Shown: positions 1-5,734 of the stretch, piece after piece
How positions within the stretch are numbered: the first letter of the stretch is position 1
Layout of the letters: every line of letters starts with the position of its first letter
DNA from: Synergistaceae bacterium
Lineage (GTDB): Bacteria > Synergistota > Synergistia > Synergistales > Thermovirgaceae
Assembly: GCA_003446665.1 (NCBI GenBank)
Contig: DMCT01000114.1
Span: 693 to 6,426, forward strand
Direction: 5' to 3'
Length of the DNA: 5,734 bases
Program-made: the position numbers and the translations under genes
The notes under the pieces: generated by a model
Databases searched by the model: none
The model's input: only the letters and a program-made list of their open reading frames with translations
Told to the model about the DNA's origin: nothing

Positions 1-378
1 CTTGTTCTTGAAACGGAACTTCCTTTTGCCGTGGACGCCCAGCTTGCCCGATGCCCTGAACTTGCCCATAAGGATCCAGAACATGTCCCGGAAAAGCTCA
101 GAAGGTCGATGTTCGTTGGCGTAAGAGAGCGTCGATTTGTTCGGGTTCCTGTTTACACCCAGATGTACAAGCTTTCCGTTGCAACAGGAAAGACCGTGGC
201 ATATTTCGCGGAGCGAATCAGCCCTTGCAAGATGACAAAATAGCATTGAAACAAACTGGGTCCAGGAACGAAAGCCTTTTGAATGACGCTCAGCCCCGTG
301 TTTGACAACCAGTTTCTGAAAATCGATGCGCGAAACTTGACTAAGTATTTGACTGAACAGGCTTGCAACCTTTAGCAT
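1..378 (-). CDS. IS4-family transposase, N-terminal part (runs off left edge)
   Basis: This open frame begins at ATG 378-376 and continues without a stop for 126 codons to the window edge. It encodes the N-terminal, DUF4372-like region of IS4-family transposases, which cut and paste the element by DDE chemistry. Recognisable features are the block around residues 36-58 (FRSWTQF, then MLFCHL and SLREI), the LVHLGVNRN stretch near 70-78, and STLSYANEHR at 82-91, which matches the family pattern STLADANExR. The catalytic DDE residues would lie beyond the visible part, so completeness cannot be judged. The start is supported by a strong AGGAGG at 391-386, seven bases upstream. The start codon lies inside a long inverted repeat (364-440). 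The family is fairly certain; the subgroup is not. Confidence 0.82.
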   Translation of the reverse strand, partial: MLKVASLFSQILSQVSRIDFQKLVVKHGAERHSKGFRSWTQFVSMLFCHLARADSLREICHGLSCCNGKLVHLGVNRNPNKSTLSYANEHRPSELFRDMFWILMGKFRASGKLGVHGKRKFRFKNK

Positions 379-440
379 TGGTCTGCCTCCTCCTCCTGGG
401 AAGATTTGTTTTGGCAAACCAATGATATCCCAAGGTTGCA
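364..440 (-). promoter_or_regulatory. Inverted repeat burying the transposase start codon
   Basis: Two nested perfect arms are visible. TGCAACCTT (364-372) pairs with AAGGTTGCA (432-440), and CATTGGT (376-382) pairs with ACCAATG (418-424). In the minus-strand RNA the ATG at 378-376 is inside the inner stem, codons 3-5 are in the outer stem, and the AGGAGG ribosome site is in the loop. A further arm, GGAGGCA (441-447) against TGCCTCC (384-390), could instead pair directly with the Shine-Dalgarno sequence. IS10 and IS50 are known to use such structures so that read-through transcripts from flanking genes are poorly translated. The same role here is inferred. Confidence 0.65.
386..397 (-). promoter_or_regulatory. 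Ribosome binding site of the transposase, (AGG)4 tract
   Basis: Read on the minus strand this is four AGG units in a row, giving overlapping copies of the consensus AGGAGG. The copy nearest the gene (391-386) sits seven bases from the ATG at 378, which is ideal spacing and fixes the transposase start. The site is unusually strong for a transposase gene, which fits with it being held back by the surrounding inverted repeat. Confidence 0.7.
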
Positions 441-494
441 GGAGGCACCTTTAATTTTTACAAAAAGCTATTTTGGACAAGTCTGAACCCAAAT

Positions 495-503
495 ATCATA
501 GCA
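495..503 (-). promoter_or_regulatory. Possible extended -10 promoter for the transposase
   Basis: On the minus strand the bases read TGCTATGAT, a TGn extended -10 element followed by a good -10 hexamer (TATGAT, 500-495). No convincing -35 sits at the usual distance, which extended -10 promoters tolerate. Transcription would start near 488, inside the presumed element. It would then include both arms of the 364-440 inverted repeat, so the element's own transcript would also be restrained. A start further downstream is possible but no clear promoter is visible there. Confidence 0.3.
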
Positions 504-512
504 GATTTGCAA

Positions 513-539
513 CTAAAAACTGGTATTTTTAGAGATACC
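513..539. repeat. A/T-rich overlapping inverted repeats at the IS/brxL junction
   Basis: Two mutually exclusive small hairpins overlap here: CTAAAAA (513-519) with TTTTTAG (526-532), and GGTAT (522-526) with ATACC (535-539). The second lies directly after the brxL stop codon and is followed on the minus strand by a short T run (AGTTTTTAG), so it might act as a weak terminator for the BREX operon. The stem has only two G-C pairs, so strong termination is unlikely. The same bases may be the terminal inverted repeat of the insertion sequence. Confidence 0.4.
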
Positions 540-540
540 C

Positions 541-2577
541 TTAATCCTTGCTCCTGATATACGTCACCTCAAAAGCCTTGCAGTATCTTTCTTCCTGGAT
601 ATTGTTGGCAAGACAGAAGGCGTCCTTGTAGTCGTATTGCTGAAAGAGGTCAAGGCCGCGGCCGAGGATGATCTTCCAACCAGTGTCTGTGGTTATGTAC
701 CTGTCGTGGATGGTGTTGCCCTCGTCGTACTCGTAGGTGAAGTTGATACCGGAGCCTTCAAGGTTTTCCTGCAGTCTGGATAAAAGCCCCTCCTGGTTGC
801 TGCTCCCGGTTTCATCCATCTTCGTAATGAGCTTTACGTCAACCTCGTCTCCGACGGGTTTGATTTTCAGAACCATCTGGATGAATTCGCTCAGGTTCTT
901 CGCCTGATGAAAGTACCTGATATAGGGATCTTGCACGGTGATCGAGGAGGCTCCCTTAAGGTAGTCGGCAAAGAGCTTTTCGAAGCTGATCCCTTTCTGG
1001 TTCTCCGTCACCTGAATGTGCTTGCCGGATTCCAATGCGGGCTGGCTTGTTTCCCTTTGCGGAATCTTCTGGTTCTGGCCCGTTGCTTCCTCAGTTACCT
1101 GCCCGTTTTCCCCGAAAAACTCGGGGTACTGTTTTTCCTCAAGGGTTTTGACGAAATATTCCTTCCCCGACTCCTTGTCGGTAAAGCTGAAGGTGACGGG
1201 GATATAGGTCTCGTCCATCCTCAAAAGCTGGCCTTTGACTCGCTTCCGCCCTTCCATTGAAAAGGAGAGGATTTCCTGCATCTCTTCCCTGGAACAGCCT
1301 TTCCCCGGGTAAAGGAGTTTCATCAGACCCGAGAAGGTTTTCCGGACTCCGTCGAGGTCACGCTGGGCAATGGTGGAATTGAGTTCGAAGATGTCTTTGT
1401 ATTCGAGGGAATAATCGTAGTTTCTGAAATGCTTCAGGATTTCCGCGAAGTAATCGACGATGAAACCGTACCCGGAGGTAAAAAGCTCTCCCCTGAGAAC
1501 GTCCACTTCCCACCCGGGAATATAGCAGTGCAGCCTGTCAAGAAACGCCGTGTCCCGGTACTTGTCGGGCAGCTCATCGAAGAGGTCGCTGTGCTTGAGC
1601 ATGTAGGGAACGGACCTTTTGGTATTGCCAAGAAACGCCATGGAGGCTTCCGCTCCCAAGGTCTCCGTCCCCCGAGAAAACGATTTATTCGCCATGTAGT
1701 TTTTCAGGATATCCACGAGGCTCTTATCGACTTTTTTCTGCGTTCCCGCGAACTCGTCGAAGGCCACCGAATCCCAGTACCCCACCAGACCGATCTTGCC
1801 GGTGGTGTTGTTCACGAAAAGCTTCGCCACCGTCACCTCTCCACCCGAAATCAGGATGCCATGAGGCGAAAACTCCGAAAACAGGTGGGACTTTCCGGTG
1901 CCTTTCGGTCCCAGCTCTATGAGGTTGTAGTTTCTTTCGCAGTAGGCAATGAGGCGAGTGATCTGGAACATCTTGTTCCGCTGGCTCAGTTGCTCAGGGT
2001 CGAAGCCGATAGTCTGGATGATGAGGTCGATCCATTCCCGGGAAGTGAATTGCTCCCTGCCTTCCAGAAACCTTTCGACATCAATGTGCGAGACCTGAAT
2101 GGGCTTCAGGGAGTTCATGATCCAGGGGACGATTCGGGGGTCTTCCGACTGGCTGTATTCCATGTCTGCGATGCACCACACGCCGCCGACCAGGAGGCGT
2201 TTGTGTTTTTTGACGATGGAGGATTCGACGAGAACACCCTTGATGCCCAAGTTCGAGAAAGTCGCCTCATAACAGCCCGTCTTGTCATTCAGGTCGACGG
2301 TGATCTTGTCGATGACCTTGTGGCGGCCTTTCTCCTTGATCGTGGACCGCACGAGAGCGGCCTCGTTTCTGTGAACGTAGTGCTTTGCAAGGATGTCCTT
2401 GACCCGTTCGACTCCGGAGTAAATCGTGTCTTCGTCATCGGTGGCGCAGTACTGGCCGAGCAGGTAATCCAGGACGTAACTCGGGACGATGGCATTTCCC
2501 TTCACCAGTTTCGTCAGGTCTTTCCTGACCACAAGACCCGGGAAAACCTCGTTTATTTTTTTGTCCAGTTCCGTCAT
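541..2577 (-). CDS. brxL: BrxL, BREX AAA+ ATPase with MIT_C-like C-terminal domain
   Basis: BrxL is the BREX effector-like AAA+ protein; characterised homologues form DNA-binding rings likened to MCM helicases and are needed for phage exclusion. The N-terminus (about residues 1-150, with the block VRKDLTKLVKGNAIVPSYVL and LLGQYCATDDE) is typical of the family. The ATPase core has Walker A GPKGTGKS at 223-230, Walker B VAFDEF with D274 and E275, a sensor-1-like LGN with N318, and a candidate arginine finger R348 in LDRLH. After the family segment EGRKRVKGQL near 443-452 comes a Q/E-rich linker (about 477-529), then a domain with IHDRY and LGRGLDLFQ (638-646) resembling MIT_C. I see no Lon Ser/Lys protease domain despite the family's Lon-like name. 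ATG 2577 is chosen over in-frame GTG 2586 because of ribosome-site spacing. The gene follows pglZ by 32 bp, and its TAA stop abuts the insertion sequence. Confidence 0.93.
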   Translation of the reverse strand: MTELDKKINEVFPGLVVRKDLTKLVKGNAIVPSYVLDYLLGQYCATDDEDTIYSGVERVKDILAKHYVHRNEAALVRSTIKEKGRHKVIDKITVDLNDKTGCYEATFSNLGIKGVLVESSIVKKHKRLLVGGVWCIADMEYSQSEDPRIVPWIMNSLKPIQVSHIDVERFLEGREQFTSREWIDLIIQTIGFDPEQLSQRNKMFQITRLIAYCERNYNLIELGPKGTGKSHLFSEFSPHGILISGGEVTVAKLFVNNTTGKIGLVGYWDSVAFDEFAGTQKKVDKSLVDILKNYMANKSFSRGTETLGAEASMAFLGNTKRSVPYMLKHSDLFDELPDKYRDTAFLDRLHCYIPGWEVDVLRGELFTSGYGFIVDYFAEILKHFRNYDYSLEYKDIFELNSTIAQRDLDGVRKTFSGLMKLLYPGKGCSREEMQEILSFSMEGRKRVKGQLLRMDETYIPVTFSFTDKESGKEYFVKTLEEKQYPEFFGENGQVTEEATGQNQKIPQRETSQPALESGKHIQVTENQKGISFEKLFADYLKGASSITVQDPYIRYFHQAKNLSEFIQMVLKIKPVGDEVDVKLITKMDETGSSNQEGLLSRLQENLEGSGINFTYEYDEGNTIHDRYITTDTGWKIILGRGLDLFQQYDYKDAFCLANNIQEERYCKAFEVTYIRSKD

Positions 2578-2585
2578 CGCCGGCA

Positions 2586-2593
2586 CCGCCTTT
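2586..2593 (-). promoter_or_regulatory. Ribosome binding site deciding the brxL start
   Basis: On the minus strand the bases read AAAGGCGG. The distance from its end to ATG 2577 is eight bases, which is suitable. The alternative in-frame GTG at 2586 overlaps the site and would leave only two bases after AAAGG. The ATG also gives the N-terminus MTELDKKINE, which looks natural for the family. Confidence 0.55.
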
Positions 2594-2609
2594 CAAAGAA
2601 CGTCAGGCT

Positions 2610-5102
2610 CTAGAAATCCTCGAAATCACCTTCGAAGGACAGACTGAGGGTTAAAGTAATCTCCTTGTAGATTCTGTGCTGGCTCACACCGGGGGCGGCA
2701 GGTTCTTCCAGCTTCAGGAGCACTTCCTTGGTGTTCTGGCTGTCCGCCTCCCTCGAAAGCAGGAAGCTGAGTTTTTTCTCCCTCGCCCTTGCCATTTCGT
2801 CGGCAGAATCGAAGATCTCTTTCTTTATTTCAGACAAAGGTCTTCCGTCAAGCGTGTAAAGCCCGATCCTGAGCTCCCGGGGGTGCACCTTTTCGCCGAC
2901 CGGCTCGGTCTGGTAGAAATTGAAAACCGGTTGCCTCGAGGTGATCCGGGATTGACTGATGACATCGACATCCACCAGGGTGACGTCGCTGCTTCGAAGT
3001 TTTCGAACCACCAAAACCGGCACAACCGTTTCCTGAAGACTGGCCCCGCCGTGGACGAAACGGCTTCCAGACCCCTTCACGCGCAGACGGTTGATGGATT
3101 TCGGTATGAGGACGTCGGCGCTCCCTTCGAGCCCAAGCTGCAGAGAAGTGAATTTCCTGAAGGCTGGCTGGCTCTTGAGGTCTCTGCCGATGACGAACCG
3201 CCTGTTGATGACCGACGCCCCTTCGGGTGGTTCGTACAGGGCGAAGTCGCTTTCCTCAATGGCCTTGTCCTGGTAGATGAACCCGTGGTCGCTGGTTATC
3301 AGGATGTTGGTCCCGTTGACATTGACGATCTTCTTGATGATCTTGAGCAGGATCTCGAATTCCTCTTCCACGGCTTCCACAACGCGGCCCTCGCTGTCTT
3401 TGGAGTCGCCGGTCTTGTCAATGCCGTTGTGATAGATATAGATCACGTCGTTTTCCCTGAAGATCCGTCTGCCCTCTTCATGGGCGTTTAGGTTCAAAAA
3501 CTCCTCGGCCCCCATCGCCATCGCCTTGCAAGAGGCAATCTTTTTCAGAATGTCATTTCTGGCCGACAGTCCCTGGCTGCTGCTGCCGTCAACCAGCACG
3601 TTCGAGAAATTCTCCCCAAAGGCAAGCTTTTCGTGGGGCAGCAAGGCCGCCATCCCGAGCTGCGTGTACGAGGGCAACACACCAAGCACGCTTTCGATCT
3701 CCGCCTGGTACCTGTCAAGCTTCAGGATCCTTTCTTTCAGCTCCGCCGCCGCCTCGTAGCGAAGGGCATCGGAGATGACAACGAAAACCTTTTTCCCCTG
3801 TTTTGGATAGGAATCGACGTACCAGCGATAAAAGGATCGCTGGCCGGGAACGGTTTCTATTTCCCAGGCATCCATGGAATTGACGTGCTGCTGCCATCTG
3901 TCGTTGATTTCGAGTAAGAAGGAATTGGAGTAATGGTTGTGGACCCTGTTGTACAATTCCATCAGCGTGGAATCGGGGCCCGTGCGACGGTAGAAAAGGA
4001 GAAACTGCCGGTACAACTGATCCAGCCTGTAGAACACTGACGTGTATTTTTCGAATGCGTCCCTGGCATTTTTGAGAGAAAGATCCAGATTCTTTACCCT
4101 ATCGAGGAATTCCGACGCCTTCTCGAGGCAGCCGTAATAATCTTTGTACTTTTCATACCAGAGGGTCTTCTTGCGTGCGCCGACAATTTCCTTGACCCTG
4201 GAATGGCTTATTGAATCCGTCAGGATGTCGCCAACCAGCAAAAGCAGGATTTTTTTGTCGACCTGTTCATAAATGTCGAGTTTCAATAGATTCTCCAAAG
4301 CTTCCTGATTCAGGGCAGACCCGACATGCAAGTTCTGCGCGACCTCTGCAGACATCTTCTTGAATGATTCCAGGCTGCTTGCGCTGTCCTTCCATCGATT
4401 CAGGAAGATCAGGCCCTCACTGGACAACGGGGGGTCCCCACCCGACACGGTGCGCCAGGCCGTCACAAAAAGGGAATACACGAAATCCCGTATCGACGGC
4501 GTTTTTGTCCGGTAACCGAAATAAGTTCCCATTTTTTCCCAGAAGAACCCTTCCAGATTGCAGGTTTTTATCCTCTTGAACTTCTCCTCCCTGCCTTCCG
4601 AACATTCGGTGACCAGGCTCAGGGTAATTTCCTCCAGTTTCGAAGCGGTGCCGCACACAACAGCCAGCATCTTGTAACGCAGGGATTGTTCGGTATCGTC
4701 ACCGGAAGCGAGTTCTTTAAGGCTTTCATACCGGGCAGATGACCTGAAAAAGGCCTTGTGCTCCTCCACAACTTTTTTGAGCTCCTGGGGTAATCCAAGG
4801 TCCTGCAGTATGGCATCGGCCTCATCCGTCTTGAACTCGAAATTCGCCAGCAACAAATCCAGCAGCCAGTTCCGGCTGTCCTCCGGACGGGCGTAGGGGA
4901 AATAGAGCAGGAACTTCCCTTGCGGCTCCTCTTTGACCATCCTGTATTTCAGGGAAAACTCGTTGTTTTCGACCTCGACGACGGCTACGTCTTCCAGGTC
5001 AAGAGTCTCAAACTCCTGTCGCATCTCGCCGTTTTCGTCATACCAGAAGACGATCCGTTCCCTTTCAAAAATCTTTTCCAGGTTTTTCGTGATCCGGCTC
5101 AT
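2610..5102 (-). CDS. pglZ: PglZ, BREX type 1 alkaline-phosphatase-superfamily protein
   Basis: PglZ is the signature protein of all BREX systems, a cytoplasmic member of the alkaline phosphatase superfamily whose physiological substrate is unsettled. This 830-residue copy is full length for the type 1 form. The N-terminal region has the family blocks ERIVFWYDENGEM (15-27) and FLLYFPYARPEDSRNWLLDLLL (64-85), followed by a long helical middle section. The metal-binding core is intact: VVISDALRYEAA (441-452, with D445), PSYTQLGMAALLPH (477-490, with T480 as the likely nucleophile position), YHNGID (557-562, H558 and D562), TSDHGF (603-608, D605 and H606) and FVHGGASLQE (682-691, H684). Residues 725-830 form a C-terminal extension. 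Start ATG 5102 has GAGGT seven bases upstream. The gene lies 24 bp after pglX and 32 bp before brxL, so co-transcription is expected. Confidence 0.96.
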   Translation of the reverse strand: MSRITKNLEKIFERERIVFWYDENGEMRQEFETLDLEDVAVVEVENNEFSLKYRMVKEEPQGKFLLYFPYARPEDSRNWLLDLLLANFEFKTDEADAILQDLGLPQELKKVVEEHKAFFRSSARYESLKELASGDDTEQSLRYKMLAVVCGTASKLEEITLSLVTECSEGREEKFKRIKTCNLEGFFWEKMGTYFGYRTKTPSIRDFVYSLFVTAWRTVSGGDPPLSSEGLIFLNRWKDSASSLESFKKMSAEVAQNLHVGSALNQEALENLLKLDIYEQVDKKILLLLVGDILTDSISHSRVKEIVGARKKTLWYEKYKDYYGCLEKASEFLDRVKNLDLSLKNARDAFEKYTSVFYRLDQLYRQFLLFYRRTGPDSTLMELYNRVHNHYSNSFLLEINDRWQQHVNSMDAWEIETVPGQRSFYRWYVDSYPKQGKKVFVVISDALRYEAAAELKERILKLDRYQAEIESVLGVLPSYTQLGMAALLPHEKLAFGENFSNVLVDGSSSQGLSARNDILKKIASCKAMAMGAEEFLNLNAHEEGRRIFRENDVIYIYHNGIDKTGDSKDSEGRVVEAVEEEFEILLKIIKKIVNVNGTNILITSDHGFIYQDKAIEESDFALYEPPEGASVINRRFVIGRDLKSQPAFRKFTSLQLGLEGSADVLIPKSINRLRVKGSGSRFVHGGASLQETVVPVLVVRKLRSSDVTLVDVDVISQSRITSRQPVFNFYQTEPVGEKVHPRELRIGLYTLDGRPLSEIKKEIFDSADEMARAREKKLSFLLSREADSQNTKEVLLKLEEPAAPGVSQHRIYKEITLTLSLSFEGDFEDF

Positions 5103-5109
5103 CCGATCG

Positions 5110-5114
5110 ACCTC
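5110..5114 (-). promoter_or_regulatory. Ribosome binding site of pglZ
   Basis: The minus strand reads GAGGT, ending seven bases before ATG 5102, in the 24-bp gap after the pglX stop. It supports the chosen pglZ start and implies that ribosomes reload rather than being coupled through an overlap. Confidence 0.6.
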
Positions 5115-5126
5115 AAATCCTTTTGC

Positions 5127-5734
5127 CTACATTTTCACGGGATACAAGGCATCCCCAAATTTTGTGTAGTTGACCTTGACGCCGTCATCCAGATCGATTT
5201 CCAGCCGTTTTGCAGCCAGGGGGAACAGGATGTTCCGTTCGTACTCCGCAAGTTCCCGCAACTGTTTTTTGATCCCGTCAAGGTCCTTTTCAATCTGCGC
5301 ATTGTCTCTTGCCGAAAGGCCTTCCGAGGCTTTTCGCGTTTCGAGGGTGCTCTTTTCGGCCTCCAGTTTCTTGATGAACTGGCGCAGGTAATCGTTCAGG
5401 ACGGTGTTTACCGTGTCGGGATTGTAACGGTGCAGGTAGACAAGGGCGTTAAAGGTCCTTCGGGGGCTGCTGAAGAGCCAGTAAATGGGGCGTTTTTTGT
5501 ACATCCGCACGTGGTGGGGATAAAACTCCGAGAGAAAGTATTTCCTGATGTCCTTGCCGAGGGTTTTTTCGATAAAGGCAGGGTTCTGTTCATAGGGTTC
5601 TTCCCCGAAGGCCCCCCGGAGGAACCTTTTGAACTTCGCGACGACATCATCAGTAAAATATTCGCCGTCCGTCAGGGGAAGGCCGTTGTCCCCGGCGGGC
5701 GAAAACGGCATTTCTGCTTTCGGGAGCCCGACCT
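5127..5734 (-). CDS. pglX: PglX, BREX-1 adenine methyltransferase, C-terminal part
   Basis: This is the last ~201 codons of pglX (also called brxX); the frame is open to the right edge, so the ATG at 5711 is an internal methionine and not the start. PglX is the site-specific adenine DNA methyltransferase of BREX, normally about 1,200 residues, so roughly the first five-sixths, including the SAM-binding and NPPY-type catalytic motifs, lie outside the window. Identity rests on C-terminal blocks characteristic of the BREX-1 form, numbered from Met 5711: RKYFLSEFYPHHV (56-68), KRPIYWLFSSP (73-83), ALVYLHRYNPDTV (89-101), and the ending IDLDDGVKVNYTKFGDAL. Residues ~102-160 are charged and heptad-like and probably form a coiled coil. 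It ends with TAG 24 bp before pglZ, the expected type 1 order. Confidence 0.93.
   Translation of the reverse strand, partial: VGLPKAEMPFSPAGDNGLPLTDGEYFTDDVVAKFKRFLRGAFGEEPYEQNPAFIEKTLGKDIRKYFLSEFYPHHVRMYKKRPIYWLFSSPRRTFNALVYLHRYNPDTVNTVLNDYLRQFIKKLEAEKSTLETRKASEGLSARDNAQIEKDLDGIKKQLRELAEYERNILFPLAAKRLEIDLDDGVKVNYTKFGDALYPVKM

Larger units (their letters stand above)
1..540 (-). mobile_element. 5' end of an IS4-family insertion sequence (partial)
   Basis: This is the promoter-proximal end of an insertion sequence, made of a ~160-bp A/T-rich leader and the start of an IS4-type transposase gene; the rest lies past the left edge. The family is inferred from the transposase. The outer boundary is placed at 540 because composition changes sharply there, the brxL stop codon occupies 541-543, and the outermost bases read on the minus strand (GGGTATCTCTAAAAATACC, 540-522) look like a terminal repeat. 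The boundary stays provisional because the other end of the element is not visible, so neither the inverted-repeat partner nor a target duplication can be checked. The element is oriented so that brxL transcription would run into it. Confidence 0.6.

Noticed and set aside
31..243. 70-codon plus-strand frame near the left edge
   Set aside because: It is antisense to the transposase frame, which has clear IS4-family motifs and a strong ribosome site.
153..368. 71-codon minus-strand frame overlapping the transposase
   Set aside because: It is in a different frame from the transposase that starts at 378; that frame gives IS4 motifs, this one does not, and no ribosome site precedes it.
541..560. 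brxL truncated by the IS
   Set aside because: The C-terminal domain seems complete to its last strand before the stop, so only a few terminal residues, if any, could be altered.
541..990. Lon-type protease domain at the BrxL C-terminus
   Set aside because: The family is often labelled Lon-like, but no Lon serine motif (PKDGPSAG-like) or paired lysine is seen; the visible motifs fit MIT_C better.
1429..2613. 394-codon open frame on the plus strand opposite brxL
   Set aside because: It lies wholly antisense to a gene with intact AAA+ motifs, shows no recognisable domain, and its openness follows from the codon bias of brxL.
2676..3491. 271-codon open frame on the plus strand opposite pglZ
   Set aside because: It is antisense to the conserved PglZ catalytic region, has composition typical of a reverse-complement shadow, and has no domain.
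5127..5734. Phase-variable repeat tract in pglX
   Set aside because: Some pglX genes switch through homopolymer or short repeats, but no long tract is present in the visible 3' part; the upstream portion cannot be judged.

Overview
The window holds the 3' half of a BREX type 1 phage-defence operon, read entirely on the minus strand, with the 5' end of an IS4-family insertion sequence directly downstream. From right to left, which is the direction of transcription, it contains: the last ~201 codons of pglX (brxX), the BREX adenine methyltransferase (5127-5734, open at the window edge); a complete pglZ (2610-5102, 830 aa, alkaline-phosphatase superfamily); a complete brxL (541-2577, 678 aa, AAA+ ATPase); then a ~160-bp A/T-richer leader and the N-terminal 126 codons of an IS4-type transposase (1-378, running off the left edge).

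The order pglX-pglZ-brxL, the short gaps (24 and 32 bp) and the lack of internal promoters or terminators point to one transcript. In BREX, PglX is the methyltransferase that marks host DNA, PglZ is a predicted phosphatase or phosphodiesterase needed for both modification and exclusion, and BrxL is a DNA-binding AAA+ ring protein needed for phage exclusion. The upstream genes expected for type 1 (brxA, brxB, brxC) would lie beyond the right edge.

Two points stand out. First, BrxL does not end in a Lon-type protease domain. After a Q/E-rich linker it carries a C-terminal domain that resembles MIT_C, the catalytically dead phospholipase-D-like fold of MITD1-type proteins. Second, the transposase start region forms an extensive inverted repeat that would bury the start codon, and possibly the Shine-Dalgarno sequence, in transcripts reading through from brxL. 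This resembles the protection against impinging transcription known from IS10 and IS50. The insertion sequence seems to begin right at the brxL stop codon.

The organism cannot be named. The BREX genes have intermediate, slightly GC-rich composition and clear Shine-Dalgarno sequences, which suits a Gram-negative bacterium such as a deltaproteobacterium, but this is a guess. Both the BREX locus and the IS are accessory, horizontally mobile DNA.
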